Shown here: positions 55,987-64,000 of the stretch, in pieces | How positions within the stretch are numbered: the first letter of the stretch is position 1 | Layout of the letters: each line of letters begins with the position of its first letter | Origin: Planctomycetaceae bacterium | GTDB taxonomy: Bacteria; Planctomycetota; Planctomycetia; Planctomycetales; Planctomycetaceae | NCBI GenBank assembly: GCA_015485495.1 | Contig: WFTL01000172.1 | Location: 1-64,000 of the forward strand | Direction of reading: 5' to 3' | DNA length: 64,000 nt | The notes under the pieces: model-generated | Seen by the model: the letters and a program-made list of their open reading frames with translations, nothing else | Database searches by the model: none | What the model was told of the DNA's origin: nothing | Program-made: the position numbers and the translations under genes

Positions 55987-56952
55987 TCACCGGGGGGCCG
56001 GCACTTCCGCCGCGGGCCGGCGGCCCCGGAGCACAGACAGTGTTTCCGTCAGGTCCCAGGTGACCGGTCGCGGCAGATACGTCCAGACGGGGTCTCCATC
56101 GAGACGAAACTCGCCGTCGTGCTGGACAAAGCGGTCACCAGGCCGGCGAAACTTCTGGATGACGGCTTTGTCGGAGACCACGGTGGACCCGTCTTCGGCG
56201 GCCGTCAGGCGGTAGGCGTTGGAAATGCCCGTGATTTCGATGTGAAAGAAGTCGGTTTCGGGATCGACATGGCGCCAGATGGCGACTCCATACACCGCGT
56301 GCTCCAGCGCATCTTCGTCGTCGAATCGAACCGGCGGGCCGACTTCGGCAATGCGGTCGGCCGCATTGACAAATCGGAGCTGCTCGACCGATGAGCGGAA
56401 CTCCCGCCGGATGATGGCCGCCTGAATGCCGGGATGCACCTCATCGACATACCGATGCTGCGCCCCTTCGTCGTTCGTCTGCAGCACGAACCGCGGAACA
56501 ATGATGTTCGGCGCGGCCATCTCGTCGATCCGGTTCTGTGGATCACGCTGTTCGTCTTCCAGGCGACGCTTCAGAGCGGCCTGGGCGTCTTCATCGCCGG
56601 CCAGTTCCACGTAGCTTCTGGGAATCAGTCGGTAGACCAGGTACCAGACGAGTTCTCTGGCGGTCACGCCCGTGGCCGGATCGGTCACGGGGACGCGCAG
56701 CAGACGCATAGGACGAAACTGCACTTCGGCGATCCACAGTTCCGGGTAGCCCGGGCCGTACACCGGTTCTCCCGGTTCCCGCACGATGCGAGGCCCCATC
56801 ATCTCAGACACATTCAGCATGACGGACGTGCTGCGGATGAAACCCTTATCCAGCGGAGCAGACATGGTCTGGGCAAAACCGCAGGATGCTGCGCTGAGAC
56901 TGAATGCGGCGGTCAGGACCGCAGTCAGGGTTCGGGAACGATGGCATTTCAT
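55987..56952 (-). CDS. Exported hypothetical planctomycete protein
   Basis: Protein of 321 aa with a signal peptide ([20 protein letters not shown]). The body carries [32 protein letters not shown] and [20 protein letters not shown], with no family I can name. Conserved-looking aromatic residues suggest a beta-rich fold. The C-terminus is short and Pro-rich. ATG 56952 opens just before the signal peptide. It is upstream of rpmA on the same strand with a 235-bp gap. Confidence 0.7.
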   Translation of the reverse strand: MKCHRSRTLTAVLTAAFSLSAASCGFAQTMSAPLDKGFIRSTSVMLNVSEMMGPRIVREPGEPVYGPGYPELWIAEVQFRPMRLLRVPVTDPATGVTARELVWYLVYRLIPRSYVELAGDEDAQAALKRRLEDEQRDPQNRIDEMAAPNIIVPRFVLQTNDEGAQHRYVDEVHPGIQAAIIRREFRSSVEQLRFVNAADRIAEVGPPVRFDDEDALEHAVYGVAIWRHVDPETDFFHIEITGISNAYRLTAAEDGSTVVSDKAVIQKFRRPGDRFVQHDGEFRLDGDPVWTYLPRPVTWDLTETLSVLRGRRPAAEVPAPR

Positions 56953-57159
56953 CGGTCTGTCCTGGATTCCGGACCGGCAGGGTCGGCGAGTGGACACAGT
57001 TGCAGGAAGACGGTTCGGCGGATTCTGCCGAACGGGCGGCGTCGACCGGGACGCCTGTCAGTTGTTATCGGTCCGTCTCTGAAGACGGGTTGCTCTATCG
57101 TCGGTTCCGAATGCCCAAAAGCAAGGAATTTCAGGCAGTTCGTCCTGTTCTGCCGGCGG

Positions 57160-57621
57160 TCAGATGTCGACCTGATCGGCCCGTTCCCGGATTTCGTCTT
57201 CACTGAACCATCGTCCGGTGCCCGCTCCGGGGCACGTGGAGCAGACTTCCTGCCATTTCTGTTCGGATACGAGATTCGATTTCCAGAACGGCCACGTCCG
57301 GCACTGACCCGGCCGAACCGGGTACACGCGACAGGACCGGGTGGCCGGGTCGAAGAATGTGCAGTCGCCGTTCTGGTATTCGGTCAGCGAGACTCTGCCC
57401 CGGACGGGACGTGTGTGAAACAGACGGATTTCTCCGACCGGCCGGTCCAGATATTCGGCGATGTTCTGAATGTCGTCTTCCGTCACCCAGACGACGCCCG
57501 GGTCGCCCGTGCAGCAGTCACCGCACTGTGTGCAGGTGAACTGCAGCCCGTCGCGATACCAGACGGCCGGAGACTGTTCGGTCGGCAGACAGTCGTTCGG
57601 TTCGTTCGACGAATCCGGCAT
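57160..57621 (-). CDS. YkgJ-family cysteine-cluster protein
   Basis: Protein of 153 aa with the cysteine cluster CTQCGDCC at about 29-36 and further Cys residues in RSCRVYPVRPGQCRTWPFW and CSTCPG. These fit the YkgJ/FliB-like CxxCxxCC family, thought to bind zinc or an Fe-S cluster. Function is unknown. It reads away from mobA on the opposite strand. Confidence 0.85.
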   Translation of the reverse strand: MPDSSNEPNDCLPTEQSPAVWYRDGLQFTCTQCGDCCTGDPGVVWVTEDDIQNIAEYLDRPVGEIRLFHTRPVRGRVSLTEYQNGDCTFFDPATRSCRVYPVRPGQCRTWPFWKSNLVSEQKWQEVCSTCPGAGTGRWFSEDEIRERADQVDI

Positions 57622-57792
57622 GGAGCATTTCCGTATGGGGCAGGAGAAAAATGGCCGGTGCGAAGGCAGCACAGGGCCGCCTCCGGTGGACACGGCCGCA
57701 TGCCGGTCTATGGTAATCGACAGAGCACCGGTCGAAGCCTGGCTGAAAATGGTTTTGGACCGGGTTCCCGGTGATTCAGGAGCCGATTCTCA

Positions 57793-58446
57793 GTGACCCG
57801 GAAACCAGACAGGGCGGTGGCCGGCGTCATCCTTTGCGGGGGCCGTTCTTCCCGCATGGGGCAGGACAAGGCGTCACTGCATCTTGGCGAGCGGCCGTTC
57901 CTGTTTCGGGTGACTCAGGCGGCGGGCGCGGTCGTCAATCCGGTTGTCGTTGTCGCCGCAGTCGGGCAGCGTCTGCCGGATCTGCCCGTCGGAGTGCAGG
58001 TGGTTCGCGACGAGTCTCCGGATGCCGGCCCGCTGGCCGCGGTGCTCACGGGAATCCGGGCTCTGAAGAAGTCCCGCGTGCCGTGTGATGCCTTCTGGCT
58101 GTCGGCCTGCGACATTCCCGTCGTGTGCGGACCGGTCGTGGAACGCCTGAAGCGTCTGCGTACCGGAGAAACGGCGATCGTGATTCGGCAGGACGGCCGT
58201 CGTCAGCCGTTCGGGGGCATCTATCCGCTGTCGGCTGAAACGAAGCTGCGGCAGTGCGTGGTACAGGGGCAGCGGCGTCTCCAGACTCTTCTGGACTGCT
58301 GTCCGGTGCAGGACTGTCCGGCAGAAGACCTTCTCGATCTGGATCCCGCCCTGCTCTGCCTGCGCAATGTCAATACTCCGGACGAATATCGGGAGCTGCA
58401 GCAGCTTGTGGACGACCGGAGATTTTCGGACGGTTGTTCCGAATGA
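57793..58446 (+). CDS. mobA: Molybdenum cofactor guanylyltransferase
   Basis: Protein of 217 aa. The nucleotide-binding start VILCGGRSSRMGQDKASL matches MobA's LxGGxxxRMGxxK motif, and SACDIPVV provides the metal-binding Asp. It attaches GMP to molybdopterin. GTG 57793 follows AGGAG by ten bases and is the probable start. moeA lies 2.6 kb downstream on the other strand, so two Mo-cofactor genes are close but not in one operon. Confidence 0.85.
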   Translation: MTRKPDRAVAGVILCGGRSSRMGQDKASLHLGERPFLFRVTQAAGAVVNPVVVVAAVGQRLPDLPVGVQVVRDESPDAGPLAAVLTGIRALKKSRVPCDAFWLSACDIPVVCGPVVERLKRLRTGETAIVIRQDGRRQPFGGIYPLSAETKLRQCVVQGQRRLQTLLDCCPVQDCPAEDLLDLDPALLCLRNVNTPDEYRELQQLVDDRRFSDGCSE

Positions 58447-58764
58447 CGTCCGGGAATCGCCCGGTGGGAACCGGCATCGATGCACAGGCCGTGTCGGCGG
58501 GCCGTCCCTGTCCGGCTCCGCTGCTCGATCCTTCCGTCCCGCGGCAGCTCAAATGCCGGGGACGAAGAAGTCGAAACCGTTCCGACGAAATGGCTGCGGC
58601 CCTCATTTTGCCTTCCGGAAGGAATCGATATAGTTTTCCTGCGCAGGCTTCTCCGAAACAGATGGGGGGCTGCGCACCGTGGTCCGGATGCAGACTGCCA
58701 TTGTCCGGATACAGGCTGTTCGGGCAGTCGTGTCGCAGGATCGGTGATCGGGATCGGTGGAATC
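58447..58764. other. Gap between mobA and the 107-aa gene
   Basis: No gene seen. A candidate promoter (TTTGCC at 58607, TATAGT at 58629-58634, 16 bases apart) could serve the next gene with a leader of about 125 bases. Confidence 0.35.
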
Positions 58765-59088
58765 ATGGCCCTGTACGAAATCGAAACTCAGGCCCATATC
58801 ATGATTGCCTGGGCAGATGGACCGGAACACGCGGAAACCATCGCCGGCCGGTATTATCCGGAAGAAACGGTGGTCCGCGTGACACGCCGGCCGCGCGATC
58901 TTTGGGTGATCAGCAAAGGGCAACTGGGAATCGACGGAACGGCCTGCCCGGATGATGTGGCCCGCGACTGCCTCAACCGGGCATCCGGCGACAAACTGCA
59001 TGCCATCCGGCTGTATATGCTGGACACCGGGGCCGATCTGCGCACCGCACAAAAGGTCATCGAAGCCAATATGTCTCTGGGCTGGTGA
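58765..59088 (+). CDS. Small conserved-looking hypothetical protein
   Basis: Protein of 107 aa with no signal peptide. Strands at the start (ALYEIETQAHIMIAWA) and the phrase DDVARDCLNRASGDKLHAIR suggest a small alpha/beta fold. The end, KVIEANMSLGW, is complete. I do not recognise the family. GGTGG stands just before the ATG. It ends 67 bases before the BNR-repeat gene on the same strand. Confidence 0.65.
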   Translation: MALYEIETQAHIMIAWADGPEHAETIAGRYYPEETVVRVTRRPRDLWVISKGQLGIDGTACPDDVARDCLNRASGDKLHAIRLYMLDTGADLRTAQKVIEANMSLGW

Positions 59089-59155
59089 CGCCCCGTCCCC
59101 CGCTTCCCCCCTTTCCTCGGCACGCACACCGCTTTCGGCTGTACCTGCAGATTCC

Positions 59156-60292
59156 ATGACCGACTTCAGACTTTCCGAAACGGCCCGGAATTGCCTGACG
59201 GCTTTTGTCCGGGCGCTGGTCTGTCAGGAACGGGCCCACGTCGTTGTGCCGCCGGAACAGAACGCATCCGGGTACTGGTTCGGCGGCGGCAACATGACAG
59301 TCGATACCGATGGAAGTCTGCTGCTGATCGGACGATACCGCAGCGGCGGTGATTCACGCACCGGACTGGAAGCCGGCACCCGCGGCTGCGAACTGGCCGT
59401 GTTTCGATCGACGAATCAGGGACAGTCGTTCGACAAAGTGGCCTCCTGGGACAAACAGACGGTCGCTCCGCCCGGACGAACCGTGATTTCCATTGAAGGA
59501 AGCTGTCTGCGCTGTGACCGGAACGGATGCACGCTGTATGTATCGTCTGAAAAGGATGAGTCGTATCCGGAGACTCTGGCCGGGTATCAGAAGCCGGGGG
59601 CCGGCGTCTGGTCGATTGATGTTCTCCGCACAGCGGAACTGCGTTCCGGCAGCGGAACCTGGTGTCCGCTGCTGAGTGAGACGCGGCCTGGAATGCTGCA
59701 TGTGAAGGATCCGTTTTTCTGGGAGGATTCCGGCAGCCGCCAGGACGGACTGCAGATGCTTGGCTTCTGCAGCCATCCGTACTGCTGGACGAGTTCTTCC
59801 AGTGGTCGAGCCGTTCTTTCGGCCGACGGCTGCCGGGTCGAGGATGTTCAGCATGAAATTCTGCCCCGCGGGTCGATGTGGGATGTGGCGATGACCCGGG
59901 CCACCTGTGTGCTGCCGGTTCCTTCTGTGGGAGAATTTGCCCTTCGTCCGTACACCATCGTCTTTTACTGCGGCGGGGAATGTGTGCGGAAGCTGGAGGA
60001 ACATTCCCGTTCGGTTTCCCGGCCGCGCGGTTACAGCTGTGAAGAAATCGGCGGCGTGTTCGTGTATGTCGACGGAGACGTGCGTACGGCCGTACGGCTG
60101 TCGGACGTGGAACCGCTGTTCGTGTCGCCCTGGGGGACCGGGTGCAGTCGTTACGTGGATGTTCTGGCCGTCGAAGACGAGTTTCTGGCGACCTGGCAGC
60201 AGTCCCGTCCCGATCGGTCTCAGCCCCTTGTCCTGAATCGGCTGCCGCGGGAGGAGGCCCTGTCGCTGCTGGCCGATCCGGACGCAGGCTGA
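59156..60292 (+). CDS. BNR/sialidase-fold protein of unknown function
   Basis: Cytoplasmic-looking protein of 378 aa without signal peptide. FRSTNQGQSFDKV near residue 85 is an Asp-box-like repeat, and MTVDTDGSLLLIGRYRSGGD and GSCLRCDRNGCTLYVSSEKD fit blades of a beta-propeller as in exo-alpha-sialidase-like or glycosidase-related proteins. Catalytic residues of sialidases cannot be assigned. It could be a glycoside hydrolase or lectin-like protein. Confidence 0.65.
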   Translation: MTDFRLSETARNCLTAFVRALVCQERAHVVVPPEQNASGYWFGGGNMTVDTDGSLLLIGRYRSGGDSRTGLEAGTRGCELAVFRSTNQGQSFDKVASWDKQTVAPPGRTVISIEGSCLRCDRNGCTLYVSSEKDESYPETLAGYQKPGAGVWSIDVLRTAELRSGSGTWCPLLSETRPGMLHVKDPFFWEDSGSRQDGLQMLGFCSHPYCWTSSSSGRAVLSADGCRVEDVQHEILPRGSMWDVAMTRATCVLPVPSVGEFALRPYTIVFYCGGECVRKLEEHSRSVSRPRGYSCEEIGGVFVYVDGDVRTAVRLSDVEPLFVSPWGTGCSRYVDVLAVEDEFLATWQQSRPDRSQPLVLNRLPREEALSLLADPDAG

Positions 60293-60393
60293 CCGTGTGG
60301 CTGGCTGGACTGGTGGCGAACCGGACCGGCCGGGAACACGATATCCGGGTGGCGACGGGGCAGTGGAGATTTTGCGGAAAGGCGGATGCCGCT

Positions 60394-61650
60394 TCACGAA
60401 GCGGAGGACGGTTCCGGCGGATCCCAGCAAAGGACGGGAACCATGTCGCCGGCCCGGTAAGTGTCGTCTCGTGGTTCCAGACGACACAGCCCCGTGGCCT
60501 GCGCGGTGGAAATCAGGTCGGCCGATCCTCCCCAGTCCACGGGCGTGGCGGACAGCCCGTCGGCCGAGCGGATCACCACGGAGGGATAAAACGTGGTCCG
60601 GTTTCCGCGGACGGACAGGTCTTTGGTCAGTCGGGCCGTACCGGAACGAGTATCGGTTCGTTCGGGACGACCGGCCAGACTGTCCAGCAGCGGCCGGACG
60701 AACACTTCGAAGCACACCATGCTGCTGACGGGGTTTCCCGGCAGACCGACAACCAGGCACCGCCGATCCCCATCGCTGCGGACGCCGAACCAGAGAGGCT
60801 TGCCTGGTTTCATCTGCACTTTGTGAAACACTTCCTCAACGCCGGCGGCCTGAAGCTGCTGTGGAACCAGGTCCCGGGTTCCGGCCGACACGCCTCCGGA
60901 CAGCAGCAGCACGTCGCACGCCAGACCGGTCTCGATGCGTTCTTTCAGATGACCAGGGTCATCCCGGGCGATTCCCAGTGGGCACGGATCGGCTTCGGCA
61001 CGTCGGATCTGAGCGGTCAGCATGGGTTCGTTGGAATTGCGGATGCGGCCGGGAAACAGGGGTTCCTGCACGGGGATCAGTTCGTCTCCGGTGGCCAGAA
61101 CCGCCACGGACGGGGCCGGCACGACCGGGATTTCGGACAGGCCGAATTCGGCCAGGACGGCAATGTGCTGCGGCCGCAGCACGGTGCCTTTTTCCAGCAG
61201 CCGGGTTCCGGATGCGACTGTGGCGCTCTGCCGCAGAACGTGTCGTTCGGCCGTGATGCACTCAGCGGGAATGTCCACGACCGTAGGTGCCGTGTCGTCG
61301 AACCGGACCTGTTCGATGGGAACCACACAGTCGGCTCCGTCCGGAAGCGGGGCTCCCGTCATGATGCGGCAGGCCGAATCGGATCCGGGAGACTGTGTGG
61401 GAACCGTGCCGGCCGTGATGGTTTCCAGAACCCGCAGCGTCAGAACCGAGTCGCTGTCGGTCGGAAGCAGTGCACGGCTGCAGACGGCAAAACCGTCCAT
61501 CATGGCTTTGTCGAACGGCGGGGAATCGTGCGGCGTGGACAAAGATGCGGCCAGCACGCGTCCGGCAGCATTCGTCAGACGGCACGGCCGTGCGGGCAGC
61601 GGGGACCCATGGGCCAGGATGTTCCGGAGAGCTTCATCGACGGTCAGCAT
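60394..61650 (-). CDS. moeA: Molybdopterin molybdenumtransferase
   Basis: Protein of 418 aa that inserts molybdate into adenylated molybdopterin. FDKAMMDGFAV, RIMTGAPLPDGADCVV, LATGDELI, LLSGGVSAG and KPGKPLWFG with GLPGNPVSS are the standard MoeA motifs. Its start overlaps the stop of the cystathionine synthase/lyase gene by seven bases (ATGCTGA), so the two are translated from one mRNA, an unusual partnership. Confidence 0.94.
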   Translation of the reverse strand: MLTVDEALRNILAHGSPLPARPCRLTNAAGRVLAASLSTPHDSPPFDKAMMDGFAVCSRALLPTDSDSVLTLRVLETITAGTVPTQSPGSDSACRIMTGAPLPDGADCVVPIEQVRFDDTAPTVVDIPAECITAERHVLRQSATVASGTRLLEKGTVLRPQHIAVLAEFGLSEIPVVPAPSVAVLATGDELIPVQEPLFPGRIRNSNEPMLTAQIRRAEADPCPLGIARDDPGHLKERIETGLACDVLLLSGGVSAGTRDLVPQQLQAAGVEEVFHKVQMKPGKPLWFGVRSDGDRRCLVVGLPGNPVSSMVCFEVFVRPLLDSLAGRPERTDTRSGTARLTKDLSVRGNRTTFYPSVVIRSADGLSATPVDWGGSADLISTAQATGLCRLEPRDDTYRAGDMVPVLCWDPPEPSSAS

Positions 61651-62825
61651 GGTGTGCCAGGTTCCTTTTGTGATTCGGAAGGAGCCGGCGTATCGAGAGC
61701 CTGCTGCAGATCGGCGATCAGGTCATCGGGATGTTCCAGACCCACGGACAGCCGCACGGTCCGGTCGGTGATTCCGGCCGCGGCACGGCCTTCTTCCGAC
61801 ATGGCCGCATGGCTCATTGTGGCCGGAAAACAGACCAGACTTTCGATTCCTCCCAGAGACACGCCGACATCAAACAGACGGGTGTTCAGACAGACGCGTT
61901 CTGCCACAGAGCGGCCGCCGCGCACATCGAAACTCAGCATCGCGCCGAATCCTCGCTGCTGCCGCGCGGCCAGTTCGTGCTGCGGGTGCGATTCCAGTCC
62001 CGGGTAGTAAACGGTTTCCACCAGCGGATGCTGCTGCAGCCATCGGGCCAGACGGTCTGCTGTTCGCTGCTGAACATCCATGCGGCAGGCCAGAGTCTTC
62101 ACGCCGCGCAGCACCAGCCAGGCGTCGAAGGGAGAACAGGCCAGTCCCGCGGCATTGCAGATCCAGGCGATCTGTTGGGCGTGTTCCTGAGACGCCGCGA
62201 TGACGGCTCCTCCAACCACATCCGAATGTCCATTGATGTACTTGGTCGTGGAATGCACGACGATATCGACGCCGAATTCGAAAGGCCGCTGCAGGTACGG
62301 CGACAGGAACGTGTTGTCGCACAGTGTGATGGCTCCGTGATTCCGGGCAATTTCCGCCACGGCGGCCAGGTCGATCACTTTCATCATCGGGTTGCTGGGC
62401 GTTTCGATCCACACGCCTTTCGTGTTCGGCTGCAGTGCCTGACGAACCTCTTCCGGATTCGTCATGTCGACGAAAGTGAAGGCGAGTCCTTTTTCGGTGA
62501 GAAATCGGCTGATGAGGCGAAACGTGCCGCCGTACACGTCGGCCGGAACAACGATGTGATCGCCGGGGCGGAACAGTGCCAGGGCACAGTGGACGGCCGC
62601 CATGCCCGTGCAGGTGGCCACACAGCCGGCTCCGCCTTCCAGAGCCGCCAGGTTTTCCTGCAGGGCATCGCGCGTGGGATTTCCCGATCGCGTGTAGTCG
62701 TAGCCGCAGGACGTGTCCAGATTGTCCCAGTAGAACGTGGAGGACGGGTAGATGGGAGTGGTGACGCTGTTGTACTGGCTGTCTTTATGAACGCCGGTGT
62801 GCACAGCCTGAGTTTCGAAGTGCAT
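61644..62825 (-). CDS. Cystathionine gamma-synthase or beta/gamma-lyase
   Basis: PLP-dependent Cys/Met metabolism enzyme of 393 aa. PIYPSSTFYWDN, YTRSGNPTRDALQ, WIETPSNPMMKVID and HSTTKYINGHSD with the PLP lysine at Lys195 are hallmark motifs, as is SLGGIESLVCFPA near the end. Family members differ only subtly, so synthase (metB), beta-lyase (metC) and gamma-lyase cannot be separated safely by eye. Divergent metH makes a methionine role plausible. Confidence 0.88.
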   Translation of the reverse strand: MHFETQAVHTGVHKDSQYNSVTTPIYPSSTFYWDNLDTSCGYDYTRSGNPTRDALQENLAALEGGAGCVATCTGMAAVHCALALFRPGDHIVVPADVYGGTFRLISRFLTEKGLAFTFVDMTNPEEVRQALQPNTKGVWIETPSNPMMKVIDLAAVAEIARNHGAITLCDNTFLSPYLQRPFEFGVDIVVHSTTKYINGHSDVVGGAVIAASQEHAQQIAWICNAAGLACSPFDAWLVLRGVKTLACRMDVQQRTADRLARWLQQHPLVETVYYPGLESHPQHELAARQQRGFGAMLSFDVRGGRSVAERVCLNTRLFDVGVSLGGIESLVCFPATMSHAAMSEEGRAAAGITDRTVRLSVGLEHPDDLIADLQQALDTPAPSESQKEPGTPC

Positions 62826-63031
62826 GGTTCTGCGGTTTTCTGAGACCGAACGGCGGTGAAAAGGACATCAATGCGAATCCGGGCAGCGGATCCGGGTGCC
62901 CGGCTGCTGCCGGGGCCGGAGGATTCGCGGCAGACGCATGCTGCGGATCTTACCGGATCGCTGCAGACGTCACAGGGCCGGACACGGTCCGGCCACCGTG
63001 GTTCCCAATTCCTCGAAACGGATGCGGCCTG

Positions 63032-63060
63032 TTCAATGACATGCATCGGCTCCGTACAAT
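63032..63060 (+). promoter_or_regulatory. Promoter of metH
   Basis: TTCAAT (63032-63037), 17 bases, TACAAT (63055-63060). Start near 63067 gives a leader of about 50-60 bases. No SAM, SAH or cobalamin riboswitch fold was recognised in the 62826-63117 region. Confidence 0.5.
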
Positions 63061-63117
63061 CCCTCCCCTGCCCGGCCTTTCCGTTCGGGTGCTGATCGGC
63101 CTGTCTGTTCTGCCCTG

Positions 63118-64000
<883 letters not shown>

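Noticed and set aside
62826-63117. Riboswitch upstream of metH
   Set aside because: No SAM, SAH or cobalamin riboswitch core motif could be recognised; only a promoter is called.

Overview
This window looks like a chromosomal segment of a planctomycete (order Planctomycetales). The signs are a DUF1549/DUF1553 protein with a planctomycete-type cytochrome c motif, a small lysine-rich histone H1-like protein, a DUF116-polyprenyl synthase fusion next to a class II terpene cyclase, many planctomycete-type hypotheticals with signal peptides, and high-GC sequence with heavily C/G-ending codons. The species cannot be fixed from sequence alone.

Two regions differ in character. Bases 1 to about 15,240 are an accessory defence island. 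By eye they are less GC-rich and differ in codon use from the rest. The island starts (847) with a sigma-54 enhancer-binding activator whose N-terminal half is a CARF/RtcR-like ligand sensor. Directly downstream lies a near-perfect sigma-54 (-24/-12) promoter (2484-2498). It reads into a tightly packed run: hsdR, hsdM, an inserted Fic AMP-transferase, hsdS, a CapV-like patatin phospholipase, a CBASS-type CD-NTase, a DUF3696-type AAA ATPase and an unrecognised partner protein. The arrangement suggests a signal-gated defence operon joining type I restriction-modification to cyclic-nucleotide abortive infection. The fic gene appears inserted between hsdM and hsdS: a 23-bp copy of the hsdM end is repeated in front of hsdS, and a palindromic repeat sits beside it. 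The island ends in a recombination scar, a helicase-like gene cut after about 25 codons and joined to a 3'-truncated tyrosine integrase, next to a tRNA-Arg gene.

From about 15,870 to 64,000 the window is ordinary chromosome. It holds tRNA-Arg; an XTP/dITP pyrophosphatase; a large mechanosensitive channel; a complete phosphate module (pstSCAB, phoU, phoB-like) with a candidate Pho box and no adjacent phoR; a ROK kinase; a radical SAM protein; a minus-strand group of terpene cyclase, DUF116-prenyl synthase, ComEA-like protein and PhoD-like phosphatase; two linked envelope hypotheticals; a trypsin-like protease; tRNA-Asp with clear promoter and terminator; the H1-like protein; the DUF1549/1553 protein; a DUF4432 mutarotase-like protein; an SDR; bioA; a thermonuclease; a TPR lipoprotein; hrpA; an HpaI-type aldolase/SDR pair; rpmA; a YkgJ-like protein; mobA; a BNR-repeat protein; moeA overlapping a cystathionine synthase/lyase; and the 5' part of metH running off the end.

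Most start codons were chosen from ribosome binding sites, overlaps and family N-termini; promoter calls are consensus matches only. No database search was possible, so family names rest on recognisable motifs.
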